Assembly (NCBI RefSeq): GCF_900119315.1
Contig: NZ_LT827010.1
Coordinates: 6,419,001 to 6,483,000 of the forward strand
Length of the DNA: 64,000 nt
Source: Actinoplanes sp. SE50/110
GTDB lineage: Bacteria > Actinomycetota > Actinomycetes > Mycobacteriales > Micromonosporaceae
Reading direction: 5' to 3'
The notes under the pieces are model-generated. The model was given only the letters and a program-made list of their open reading frames with translations. It did no database searches and had not been told where the DNA came from. The position numbers and the translations under genes were made by a program. Positions within the stretch are counted from its first letter, which is position 1, and every line of letters begins with the position of its first letter. Positions 26,286 to 37,700 of this stretch are shown piece by piece.

Positions 26286-26680
26286 TGACTTGGCTGGGGT
26301 GGGGGTCTGGCAACACGGGCCCGGCCGACGGCCCACCGAGGTAGGCGCACGCGATCCATTATACGGATTTCGGCAAAAGCGGGCGTCGGCCGTGCCCCGA
26401 AGCACCCATCACCGCGAATGGCGGGTGGCGACGGTCGTGACGCGCGACTCGCGGCATGACAGTACGTCAGCAGAAGCCAGCCGTTCGGGACATACTTGGC
26501 CGCGTCGGATCCCTCGATGCCGTCTGTTGACCTCTCGTGATAATGCGAAAGCGCGTTACAATTCACGCCATCAGATAGCGGCGCGAGACTATAAAGGTTT
26601 GCCGGACTGGCTCAGCAGTCCGGCCCGCGTCGGCCGTTTGGGTCAGACTGCTGGGCCGACCGCACGTCGCCTCAGACGTA
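26286..26680. other. Gene-free spacer of 395 bases
   Basis: I see no gene. The right third becomes richer in A/T, which continues through the lectin gene. A hairpin at 26601-26624 probably ends lectin transcription. Confidence 0.5.
26601..26624 (-). terminator. Hairpin downstream of the lectin gene
   Basis: A 9-bp perfect stem (GCCGGACTG / CAGTCCGGC) with a six-base loop lies 57 bases after the lectin stop codon. On the minus strand it is followed by AAACCTTTATAG. Confidence 0.55.
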
Positions 26681-27160
26681 TCAGCTGAAGGCCCAACGTT
26701 GACTCCGCGTAGCGGAGCAAGGGTAGAGTTGCACCGGACTACTCGAAGCATAAGATGTAACGTCCATGCACTGAATGTTTCCACTTCCAGTACTACGAAT
26801 TTGCCGGTTAGGGCCAATGTTCCACTGTTGACTGGCAACCGAGCCACACGGCGCCAAGATTACCGGCGTAAACTTCGCATAGGAAGAGACGTCCAAGCAC
26901 TGTGCACCTCCGCTTCCGGCGCTGACCACCTTTCCGTCTTGGGCATTGAAGCCGCTCCAGCGCTGGCTGACTTGGCTTCCGCATGGAAACAGGATCAGTT
27001 TGGTGCCGACGGCATATGAGCCGACATCCATACACTGAGCCTCTCCACTACCCACATTCGCAAGCCGGGTAGAGGTTGCCGCCGACGCGGCCGTCGGCGA
27101 AAGCGTGACTGTCGAGGCCAGAACCGTCACGACGGCAACTGCAGATGAGAACAATTTCAT
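26681..27160 (-). CDS. Secreted ricin-B-type lectin domain protein
   Basis: The 159-residue product has a signal peptide (MKLFSSAVAVVTVLASTV to ASA) and a single beta-trefoil. Three repeats are visible, each with Q-C-(M/L)-D-V-x-SYA and a closing PC ... QxW: QCMDVGSYAVGTKLILFPCG, QCLDVSSYAKFTPVILAPCG and QCMDVTSYASSSPVQLYPCS. Such domains bind galactose-type sugars on polysaccharides. No catalytic domain is attached. The ATG at 27160 has GGAG upstream. Base composition is lower in GC than the neighbouring genes, which suggests separate acquisition. Confidence 0.85.
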   Translation of the reverse strand: MKLFSSAVAVVTVLASTVTLSPTAASAATSTRLANVGSGEAQCMDVGSYAVGTKLILFPCGSQVSQRWSGFNAQDGKVVSAGSGGAQCLDVSSYAKFTPVILAPCGSVASQQWNIGPNRQIRSTGSGNIQCMDVTSYASSSPVQLYPCSATRSQRWAFS

Positions 27161-27494
27161 CGTTGATCTCCGAAGCTTGATATTGGACATCGGGCGCGAG
27201 CCTACGGGAGATCTCAACTAGACGAAGAACGTCTGGCGTCCCGTCATCCGAATGGCGTCTTGGGCCATCGGCTACTTTGCCGCTTGTGATCCGCTACTCA
27301 CTAGTAAGACTGATATTCCTTCGCGTGACGTGGTTCCGTCGAGAACTCCACTAGAATGCGGCGCTCGATCACATCGAAAAGGCCACGCCTTACTCATGCA
27401 GTGCACTCTTCTCGGCAGAAGAGCGAACTGGCAGATGATGCCACCGTCCTCCTCGCGCTTACTGATGGTGACGGGCAAGGCAGGCATTGAGTGG
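27161..27494. other. Gene-free spacer, relatively AT-rich
   Basis: No gene is supported. The stretch around 27290-27430 is less GC-rich than average and marks the change from accessory DNA to the conjugation module. Confidence 0.45.
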
Positions 27495-28013
27495 TCAGCA
27501 TCGAGGTCGGCGAATCTGCAGCCTGGCGGCCGCTAGCGTTCCGGCCCGCCAGGCAGCGGCGATCGATGCCGAGGTAGGTGCGGCCTCGGTGGGGTCCCAC
27601 AGTTGGTATCCGGCGTAGAGCAGCAGCCACCCCGTGCGGGTAGCCGCCGTTCGCCAGAGTGGGGTGTAGGCGGTTACACCGTCGATCGGCGCTAGGTTTC
27701 CGGGCAGAACGATCCGGATGCGAGCGCGCATCGGGCCGGACGGCCCGATGCTGACCGGCCAGTTCAGCAGTGGCCGGGCCGTCTGATGGAGGTTCACCTC
27801 GGTGGTCATGCCGTAGGCGACGAGGGTGGATAGCAGTGTGCTGCCGTGCTGGCTGCGGCTGGTGGGTGCGGTGGTGGTCGGCGGCTGGTGTTCGATGGCC
27901 ACAGTCGGTACCTGCCGACCGGCTTGAGAGGTCAGCAGGGCCGCCACCCGGATGTCGTTGCGGGCCGGCACGGCGAGCTCTGGTGGCGTCGCAGGGTGGT
28001 GATGGGGGCTCAT
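27495..28013 (-). CDS. Small hypothetical protein, paralog of its upstream neighbour
   Basis: This 172-residue protein shares a core with the 28010-28735 product: YGMTTEVNLHQTARPLLNWP in one and AGMTTELDFLRAPEPLLGWP in the other. Both continue with an LPG or MPG segment, DGVTAYTPLWRTAATRTGW (against DGVTAVSPAWRDAASRYGW) and LYAG. It lacks the partner's cysteines. Its ATG overlaps the partner's TGA (ATGA), so the two are translated together. They are the last genes of the giant-protein operon. Function unknown. Confidence 0.65.
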   Translation of the reverse strand: MSPHHHPATPPELAVPARNDIRVAALLTSQAGRQVPTVAIEHQPPTTTAPTSRSQHGSTLLSTLVAYGMTTEVNLHQTARPLLNWPVSIGPSGPMRARIRIVLPGNLAPIDGVTAYTPLWRTAATRTGWLLLYAGYQLWDPTEAAPTSASIAAAWRAGTLAAARLQIRRPRC

Positions 28014-28735
28014 CCGAGGTTGCGGCTGGCGCCGAACAGTCGCAGCCGGGCCCCAGCCACCAGCCCGGCCTGGGGAAGCGACCCGTTGTGCGGCTGCCCG
28101 GCCGGAATGTCCCCGAGGTTCCGGCCGGCGTACAGCACGCACCACCCGTACCGGCTGGCGGCGTCGCGCCACGCCGGTGACACCGCGGTGACCCCGTCGA
28201 CCAGCAGCGCGCCGCCGGGCATCCGGATTTGGATGGCTGCCTGGCCGGCACTGGCCTGGCTGATCGCCACCGGCCAGCCCAGCAGCGGCTCAGGCGCCCG
28301 GAGAAAGTCGAGCTCGGTGGTCATCCCGGCCTGCACCAGGACGTCGAGGAACGCATCGACGGCCACCGGCCGGGCGACATCCACAACCTGCATGATCGGT
28401 TGGAGGGTGAGCACCGGCAGCGGCCGGCCGCCGTGCGGCATCACCCCGGCGACCAGCCGCATCGGCACCGAGGCCGGGCCGGTGCGAGCGAGCGCTCCGG
28501 CGGGCAGCAGCCTGATCTGGGAGGTGCCGCAGTCCGGGTGCAGGCAGCCGACCACGCAGCTGTCCTGGTCCTGGAAGACCACGACGTTGACGACGCTGTG
28601 CTGCGGCAACGGCAGGTGGCAGTCCTGGCAGCGGCCGCCGGCCAGCGGGGTGGCGGCAACGCGCGCGGTCAGGTCCGGGCCGAGCAGGCGGCGGACCGCG
28701 TCGCTCATGCGGACCTCGGCGAGGGTGCTGGTCAT
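28010..28735 (-). CDS. Hypothetical protein with N-terminal cysteine cluster, paralog of the next gene
   Basis: The 241-residue protein has a likely zinc-binding start (GGRCQDCHLPLPQHSVVNV, then CVVGCLHPDCG). The core domain is shared with the downstream gene (GMTTELD ... PLLGWPVAI ... VDGVTAVSPAWRDAASRYGW). GGAG six bases before the ATG at 28735 marks the start. It begins 53 bases after the stop of the giant gene and ends with an ATGA overlap. The conserved pair within a conjugation module suggests an element-maintenance role, which is unproven. Confidence 0.65.
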   Translation of the reverse strand: MTSTLAEVRMSDAVRRLLGPDLTARVAATPLAGGRCQDCHLPLPQHSVVNVVVFQDQDSCVVGCLHPDCGTSQIRLLPAGALARTGPASVPMRLVAGVMPHGGRPLPVLTLQPIMQVVDVARPVAVDAFLDVLVQAGMTTELDFLRAPEPLLGWPVAISQASAGQAAIQIRMPGGALLVDGVTAVSPAWRDAASRYGWCVLYAGRNLGDIPAGQPHNGSLPQAGLVAGARLRLFGASRNLG

Positions 28736-28788
28736 GACGGTCTCCTTAAAACGGGTGGTGGGGTGGGCAGAGCCGGAGTTCGGATCGT

Positions 28789-31700
28789 TCAGCGGTGGGG
28801 GCGGTGGCCGGTGCTGGCCGGCTGCGGCGGGACCGGGCGGCGGATCGCCGGTGCCGGGGTGCTCCGGGTTCCGGCGGCGGTGAAGGCCTGCCCGGCGCCG
28901 GCTGGCGCCGGGCGTCCCGCCGACGCTGCGCGGGGCATCGGGACGAACGCCGTGCCGGCCGGGCGGGTGCTGCGGACACGGTCGCTGACCTCGCTCCAGC
29001 TGAGGTTGGGTTCCTGGGCCCAGGTGGTGCGGTGGCGCGGGTCGTGGCGTGCGGCGTCGTCGATCAGCCGCAGCGCTGCCTCGTTGTCACCGGCGGCGGC
29101 CAGGGAACGGATCAAGTCGGCGAACATCTCGGACTGGGCGGTGCGCTGCGCCCGTGCCGTCTGCCGCTGTTCGGGGGTGCGGGTCAGGATGCTGCGGTCG
29201 TCGGCCATGACGTCCGCGGCGGCTTGGACCACCGGGGCCAGGCCGAACCGGGCGGTTTCGGCCTGCAGTGCGGTTTGGGCGAGGTGCACGGCGGTGCCGG
29301 CGATGCCGTGGCCCTGTGATCCGGCGAAGTACTCGGCGGCCGTGTCGATGACCACGAGGCGGATGTGGGTGAGGTCGGCCGGCTGCATCACCGCCGGAGT
29401 GTTCGCGTCAACCTGGTCTTCGGCGTGGGTGGCAGGCGCCGCGATGGCGGCTTCCGGGCTCGGCGCTGATGCCGCCTTGTCGTCTGCCGCCTTGTCGTCG
29501 CTGCGGTTCGCGGATGTAGAGGGCTGCGCAGTGCCGACCGGGTCGGGGCCAGCCTGCTCCGCCTTCTGCTGGTCTCGGGCCGCGGCAGGGGGCGGTTCGG
29601 TGGCGGCGAGCACGGTCCGCGCCAGCCGGTTGATTGTGCTCTGCATCGCGGGCCGGACGTTTCTGACGTGCGCCCAGATGTCTGCGGCGGTCGCCAGGGC
29701 CTTGTCGCGCAGGTTCTCCCACCGGGTTACGAGCTTCTGCCGCTGCTCGGTGAGTTTCTGCCGGGACCGGGTGACGAAGCCGGACAGGCGCTGCTTGGCA
29801 TCAGCGGCGGCGGTACTCACCGCGGCCAGCCTGCTCGTTTGCTGCGGGGTGAGGATCCGCATCATCCGCTGCCAGTCAGCGGCGTACACGATGGTGCCGT
29901 CGTGGCGCTCGAGGCGGGCTGCGCCGGTGTCCGCCCGCACCCGCAGCTGGTCGTTGACGTGGCCGTTGACGACGCCCGTCACTCCGACGGTTGCGTCGGG
30001 CGTCATCGACCAGGTGCCGGCGGCGAGGCCGGACTGGACTGCGGTGGCCGCCAGCGCCCACGCAAGCCGGGCCTCCGGCTCCTGCTCGTGCCCGGCCAGG
30101 ATCGTGCGGGCCTGCTGCCACACGTCCGGCCCGGTGGTGCCCGCCGAGGTCGGCTGCGGTCCGGCCGTGCTGTCAGCATCCGGGGCCGGGGCCGCGATGA
30201 TCGGGGCATCGGCGCTCGGCGCCGTGGCGGGCCCTGAGAGGGTCGGCGACTCCTCCGGCTCCGGCTGGCTGACGGGCGGGGTGATCGGTGCGCCGTCGTC
30301 GGGAGCAGCCGGGTGGACCGGATCCGGGTCGGTTGCCGCCGCTGGTGGGGTGGCCCTCGGGTGCTCGGCGTCCGGGATGTCGGCGGTCATGGTCTCCTCG
30401 GCATTCTGTGGGAGCTGGTCGGCGGTGGTCAGGGCAGCCTGGTCGGCGTCCGGTGTCGCCGCTGCTGCCGGGTGCGGTGGCGGCTGCTGGGCTGCGGTGT
30501 TCGACGTGGTCGCCGCTGGCGGCATGACGGTCTCGAATAGCGTCGGCTGCCGCTCCCCCGCGGCTGCGGCGACCGGGTCGGTGGCAGGCATGTCGGCGGG
30601 AACCAACTGCGCTGTGACATCGGGATTGCCCGTGATAGCAGGCTCGGCGGTGGCACTGGCGGCGTCGGTATCCGGCTGCTCCGGCTCGCCGGCGGCTACG
30701 GCGACCGGCGGTAGCGGCTCGGCAGCACGTGGTTCGACCCGGGTGGACGTGTCGGCCAGATCCGGTCCGGGCTTGAGAGCTTGCTGCTGGGGGCCGGCGA
30801 TGGCGGCGTGGCTGGTCGCTGGTCTGTCCAGCGCGGAACTGGTCACGTAGTCCAGGGAGCCGAGTTGGGTGCGGGTGCGGCCTCGGGTCAGTGCCACGTA
30901 GGCCAGGCGCTGGTCTTCTGCCCCCGGGAGCCGGGTCTCGCCGGTGGCTTCATCCAGTTCCGGTTGGGGGAAGTCGGAGGCGATCCGGACGAAGTCCCAT
31001 TCCAGGCCTTTGGCCTTGTGGGCGGTGCACACGATCACGTCGTAGGCGGGTTTGCCGTCTGGGGTGGTCGCCGTGTCCGGCACCAGGTCGCGGGCCATGT
31101 CGAGTAGCTTCTGGGCGCCGCGGGATTCGACCAGGCGCACGAACGCCCGCAGTGGGTGGACGCCGTTCTCCTGGTTCTCGACGGCGTCGACCACGTCGGA
31201 CCAGGTGGTGAACCCGGCCAGGTCGGGGTGGCTGGTGCGGCGGCCGGCCTGGAGTTTGAGTGCGGCCTTGGCAATGTTCTCGATGACTTTGCTGCCGCCG
31301 ACCAGTGCCACCTTGCGCTGCTGGTCGAGGGCGTCGAAGACGGCGGCGACGGCGCCGGCGTTGGTGCGGGCCAAGACGGCGTCCGGGTAGGGAACGGGCC
31401 CGATGGAGCTGTTGAGGTTCGGGTTGCCCTGCAGCTGCCACCGTGATTCGAGGCTGGTCAGGAGCCGGTTGCCGACTTCGGCGACTGCGGCGCCGAAGCG
31501 CCAGGACTGGGTCAGGGGAAGCACTACGTCGGCTGGCCATCGGCTGATCGCGTCGCTGGCCCCGGTGAATCCGTAGATCGACTGCTGGGAGTCACCGACG
31601 ATGACCACCTGTTTCCCGGCGTTCTGCCGGTCGAGGATGACCTTCTCCATGACCGGCTGCATGTCCTGTGCCTCGTCGAAGAAGATCACGTCGTAGGTGA

Positions 31701-34700
31701 GGATCGGGTTAGTCAGGGCCCAGATCTTGCGGTAGTCGTCGTGGCAGAACGGCAGCGTGCCCGTGACGCTCGTCTTGTCGACCCAGGCACGGACGGCATG
31801 CCGGAATACGACGTCGCGCAGCCGTTTGTTGCCGTGGGCAAGGTGCTCGGGCAGGTGTGCGGTGGACAGCTCCGGGTCAGCGCTCTGCCGGAACGCGTTG
31901 ATCGTGGCCATCACCGCGCCGGCGATCCGCTCCTTGCTCACCAGTTCGGAGTGCTCGCTGTCGTGCAGGATCAGGTCCTTGATCTGCAGTGGCGTTGCCC
32001 ACTCGCTCGGCCAGCCGTCGCCATCGACGACCCGGGTGAGCTTCGGTGCGATCGCGTGGGTGCGTAGCCCGGTCCGGGCGAAGTAGTGGCTGGTCTCGGC
32101 CTGCACCGTGGGATTGAACTTGGCCTTCGCCTCGTCGGCGATCGCCCGGTTGAACGCGAAGTAGGCGATCCTCTTGCCGGGTGTTGCCTCGGCAAGCGCG
32201 ACCAGCGTCGACGTTTTGCCGGTGCCGGCGAGCGCTTGCACGGCGATGTTCTTGCCGTCCAGGTACGCCTGCCGGATCGCCTGTTGCTGCTCGCTGAGAG
32301 TGATCTTTGGTGTCTTTGGCGCGGGCGGGGCCGGGGTAGCGCGCAGATCAGCCTTGGTGGTGGTGCCGCTCAGCCTCGTCAGGGGATCAGCCAGCCAGCG
32401 CCGTACGGTGCGGGCGGCCTCGCTAGCCTGGGCGGTGGTGCCGCGCAGCACCCACTCGCTCTTGTCGCGCCGCAGGGTGAAACGCAGCCGGCCCGGAAAG
32501 TTCGCGGGGTCTTTCAGAAAATCACGTAGGGGTGCTTCGGCGGGGCTGCCGGTCGTTCCGGTGACGCGGGCAAAACCATCGTCGGTAATCACCGTGATGT
32601 GGTCCCACGCGTGGGTGCCCGCAGCGCGGGGCTCTGGCATCGTCGTCGCCTCCGTGTGAAGGTTCGGGTCGCCGGCGGCCGCCGGGATCGGTGGTGCGGT
32701 CTGGGGCGGCTGCGGCTTCGACCGGTCGACGTCCGGCCCGGCCGCCGCCGTGTCGGCGTCGCGTTCGGTGTCGCCCGCAGGTGGTGGTGTCGCCGCTGCG
32801 ACAGGCGTCCCGGGCCCAGCTCCCGGCGGGGGTTCGGTGGCGGTGGATTGGTCGGCAGCAGGTGCTGCAGGCGTCAACAGCGTCTGATCGCCGGCGGGTA
32901 GGGGCATGGTGTCGGCCGCGGTGGGTACGGCAGCGGCTGAGGGAGGCGCGGTCGTATCCGGGGTCGGCATGGGCAGAGCAGCACGGCCCTCAAGCTCGTG
33001 GCCAGCTTGACCTGGAGTTTGGTTCCCGGCGGGCTGACCAGCGATGTTGGAGGCCGTGGGCAACGCTTCAGGCGCATCCGGTGCCCGGTCGGGCCCGCCG
33101 GATCCCGTCGTGTGTTGCTGACCGTCGGACGGCGGCCTTAGGCCGGGCTCATGGTCGGTTCCGGCTGCGGGTTCGGCTTCAGCGGCTGGGCCCATCGCGG
33201 GCTCTGCTGCGGTCGCCGTGTCCCGCTCGATGCGCTGCTCGGTGGGGTTCTGAGCTGGTTCCGAAAGGGGCGTGCTGGGCCGTGGGTCGCTGTCGCGCAC
33301 GACGACGTTGCGGTTCTGCCGGGTGAATTCGGTCAGCAGTTCATACAGTTTGTTGCGCACCGTCGCGGGGTTCCAGGTACGGCTGGTGACCCGAGCCTTC
33401 TTCTTGCCGGACCAGTTCAAGGCGGCCCGGTCACGCACGGCGCGGTCATCGGCGGCATCACCTTGGACGGTCCCGTGCACCTCGACGATGTAGCCGGCCT
33501 TCGCCGTGCGGTCGGGAACGAGCTGAATCCACACTCGGTCCTGGCTGTCCCGCGGCAGTTGCTGAGCGCGGTGCTGACGTGCGGCCAGGACCCCGAATCG
33601 GTACCGTCCGGCCCGGTCTGCGGGGATCCGCACGCCGCCGACCAGGCCGATGCGAGCACCGGGGTCCGCGGTGGCGACCACACTGTGGTCCGGCCCGTAG
33701 ATGGTGATCTGCCCGTTCAGGTCGTGCTCGTGATAGCCAGAAACTTCGTCGATCGGTTCCGCCCCGTCCGGGAGCACTCCCCCGGCTGGAGACGCCGGAT
33801 TGGGGCCAACCGGTTCGGCCGGTGCGGAAACGCGGTCCGGATCAGGTTCGGCCGCCTGCGGGTTGCCGGCTTGCGGGCTGTCCTCGAGCCCCCCGGCGCC
33901 CACCGCGGTCGAGGCAGCGTCGGAGGTCGCGGCTTCGGCGTGTTGTGCTGGCTCGCCGTCGAGGGCATATCCGTGGGCGGTGGCCAGGTTCTGGGCGAGC
34001 CGGATGCTGTCGGCGTACCCGATTGCGGCAAGGCCAGCAAGGTCTGCGGGGTGGAAGGCGCCGGGCTCGGCGGTGACCGCGACAGGCCACGCCGCAGAGG
34101 CGATCGCAACGATGTGTTCGTGTGGTACGTGCAGGATGTCGCCGGAGACGATGTCGTCTGAGCTGTTGACAGCGTCGTAGGCCACGCCGGTGCTGGTGAA
34201 CTCCCACACCTGCGGTGTCCGCGCTGCCGGTGGACGCAGCAACTGCTCGTCGTCACCCGATGCGGGAGCGTCGGTGGAGACCGACGGCGCGGCAAGCGAC
34301 ATAGTCGACTCGGACACGGCCGGGCCCGCGACCGCTTCCACAACAGGTCCGCCGTCACCCAAAACTGCTGCGGCGGCCTGGTCGGCGGCCGCAGCGTAGC
34401 CGCGGCTGAACGCGGCGAATACCTGGTCGGCGCCGGCACCAACCGGCCAGTCCGCCACCAGGGCCAGCGTGCGCGGGTCGGCAGCGGGTGCGGCGGTATC
34501 CGCATGCGCGTACGCCTCGCGACCATACTGTTCGGCCTGTGCCAGCACCTCGCCGTCGACCTTCGCGGTGGTTGACGCTGGCTTCTGCTGGCCCCGGCCT
34601 AGGCCCGGCGCCGGTGCAGGGTCAGTGCTCGGCGCTGTCAGCATGTCAGCGGATCCAGCGGCTTCGTACAGGTATTCGCTGACGGTGCTGATGAACGCGT

Positions 34701-37700
34701 CGGCCAGCGGTCCGGGGCGGCCGGTGAGCTTACTGTGGAGGTCGAATCCGTCGTCGCTGAGCTCGTCGCCGGCGACGAGCGAGAGGAGGTCGGCAATCGG
34801 TTCCTTCACCGCGAGGTGGAAGTTGTCGTAGTCGTTGGCATGGACTGCTGCGACTGTCCGCGGTTCCCGCGCCAGTGCTTCGACCTGGCTGATCAACCAT
34901 TGACGCTGACGCTGGGTGATCTCGCGTGCGGTCAGTAGCTGGTCTAGGCGTGCTGCGGCGCCGACGACTCCTCCAGGTTGTGCCCCGGCCGACGTCGATG
35001 GTGCCGGGTCGGACAGCGTGGGATCGGTGGGTGCCGCGGCGCGGCCCTGGGCGTAGAGGTGGGGGCCGGCGGCCGCGAGGAACGGACCGCGCAGCGTGTC
35101 GTCGTCGAAGTATCTGGTCAGCAAGGACATGCCGTCGGCTAGAGACGGATCGTCGTCAACGGCGCCGGCGGCGACCATCTCGTCGAGTCGCTCGTGCAGG
35201 ATGTTGGCGATACGGTCGTATGAGTTGGCGTGGGCGAGTGCGCGGATCTGGTCATCGCCGGCGAGCCGGGTGACACTTCGGATCAGCCATTGCTCCTGGT
35301 TGACGGGAAGTGCAGCCAGGATCTCCAGCAGGTCTGGCGGGGTGTCGCTGTCGTGCGTGGCCGGCAGCGAGTCGGGCGTGGGCGCGCTGGTGGCTGCCGG
35401 TGTCGCTGGCCCGGGACCGGCGGACGGGGCGTTGCGGGCGGGGATGGCTGCAGGCCGGGCAGCATGCGGTTCGGGTGCTGCTTCTGCGGGCTCGGGCGTC
35501 GAGACGGTGGTGGGGCTTTCGGGTTCGCCCACGCCGGTTTCCTGGTCGCTTGCGGCGGCCAGCGCCCGGACTTGGGCGTCGAGGGTGTGGAATCGGTGGC
35601 GGGCCTCGGCGTGAGCGTCAGCGTGCCGGAACGGTTTGGTGAGTTCTTGTTCGGCGCGTTCGATCTGCTGGTGGCAGCGCTCGGTATCGGTGGTGGTCTT
35701 GGTGATGAGGGTGTCGAGGTTGGTAAGCCGGTTCTCCAGCCGGGTCACCAGGTCCGCTTTCGCAAGGTCGGTGGGTAGCAGCGACACCTCGGATTGCGGG
35801 ACGTCGGCGAGGGAGAGCACGACCTCTATGCCTCGGTCGACGCTGTTGCCGGTCTTGACCCAGACCTCGGCGGTGCGGGCGGTCAGGCTGAGTCCGCCGT
35901 ACTCGCCGATGGTGGTGTCGGTATCGCGGTAAGCCGGGTCATTGACCGCGAGGCCGAGCACGCCTTTGAGGTGGTCGTTGGCGTCGCGGCGCTTGCCGTG
36001 GCGGCGGCCGCGGACCGTCATCGAGAACTGATCCCCGGTGGCGGGCTGTCGCCGGCTGATCGCGGCGGTGGCCTCGGCGACCAGTTGCTCGTTGATGGTG
36101 ATCGTCTGCCGGTTGCTGCGGACGGTCCATTCCAGCTGTGAGCGGTTGCGGTGGTAGCCGCGCTGCAGCCGTTCGAGGCGGCCGAAGTCGCGTTGCGCTT
36201 CAGCGTGCTCGATCAGCAGCGGGTTGCCGGTGGTGGCGGCCTTCATCTCCTCGTACGACAGGGTGGTGTCGCCGATGTCGTCGGCTTCGCGGCCGGCCTG
36301 GCCGAGCAGCACCTGGTCGGCCAGACGTGCTTTGTAGGCGACCTTCTGCCAGCGGAACGCGTCCAGGGATCGTTCCACGGAGTACCGCAGGATCCGGATC
36401 TCGGGGTTCTGGTTGCCGCGCCGGTCGATGCGGCCTTCGCGCTGCTCGAGGTCGCAGGGCCGCCACGGGCAGTCCAGGTGGTGCAGGGCCAGGAGCCGTT
36501 GCTGGACGTTGACGCCGGTGCCCATCTTCTCGGTCGAGCCGATTAGCACGGCGACGCGCCCGTCACGGCAGGCGGCGAACAGTTCGGCGCGTTCCCGGTC
36601 GTTGGTCGCGTCGTGGATGAAGCGGACCTTGTCGATCGGCACGCCCTGGTCGGCGAGCAGGCGGCGCAGTTTGGCGTAGGCGTTGAACTTGCCGGGCTTG
36701 CCGCTGGGGGTGCCCAGGTCGCAGAACACCATCTGCAGGGCACCCGGGACCGGGTGCGGCTGGCCGTCCGGGCCGCCGTAGACCCGGTCGGCGTTGTCGT
36801 GGTAGATCTGCGCGATGTGGTCGGCGGCGACGTCGAGTTTCTGCGGTTCGTCGGTGTCCAGGCCGACCAGGGCCAGGTCGAGGGCAGCCGCCGCACCCTC
36901 CCCGACGATCTTGAGGATGTTGTCTTCGCCTTTTTCCGGCCGGCCGCGGCCTTTCAGGTCGGCGGCGCGCTGGACCAGCTCGGCGACCTTGTCGAGCAGC
37001 TCGGCGCTGGGCTCCACGATGACCATCTCGGGGGTGCGCTGGCCGTCGGCGCGTTCGGCCAGCGCGGGCCGTTCCAGGTCGAGCTGGTCCTTGGTCTTGA
37101 CGTCGGCGAAGACCCGGGTGGAGGTGATCAGCTCGTCGAGGTTGACGAACTTGTGCCGGATCTTGTTGCGCAGGCCTCCGCCGTCCGGGGTTACCTCGAT
37201 GATGGCTTCGCCTTCGGCGAAGGTGGCCAGGAAACTGTCGATGTCGGTGACACCCAGTGCGGCCATCAGGTCGGGGCGCAGGTAGCGGAATTCGGTGTAG
37301 AGCTCAACGATCGAGTTGGCGATCGGCGTGCCGGTGGCCCGGGTACCCCAGCGCGGCTGCCGGTCGCGCAGCCAGGCCAGTTTCATGTCCATCTGGGTGG
37401 CGCGCTGCGAGCCGGGGATCGTCATGCCCGGCACGTTGGAGACGGTGCGCAGGTTCTTGTCGCGGTGGCTCTCGTCGCGGAACAGGTAGTCGATGCCGGT
37501 CAGTTCCCACCAGACGCCGGCGTCCTTGGCATTGTCGAGCCGATTCTTGAGACGTTCTTCGCGGTTGGCGAGTTTCGTCTCAAGCCGTTTGAGGATGGTC
37601 TCGTTGCCGTGGGCTTTCGCCTCGGCAACGCGTTCCTTGAGCGCGGCAAGCTCGTTTTCGAGGTAGGCGTGTTCGGCTTCGATGCTCATTGGCAGCATCT

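Noticed and set aside
28229..30850. Plus-strand open frame of 873 codons
   Set aside because: It is antisense to the giant gene; its composition (Ala/Ser/Val/Gly-rich, no motifs) is the expected mirror of G/C-ending codons.
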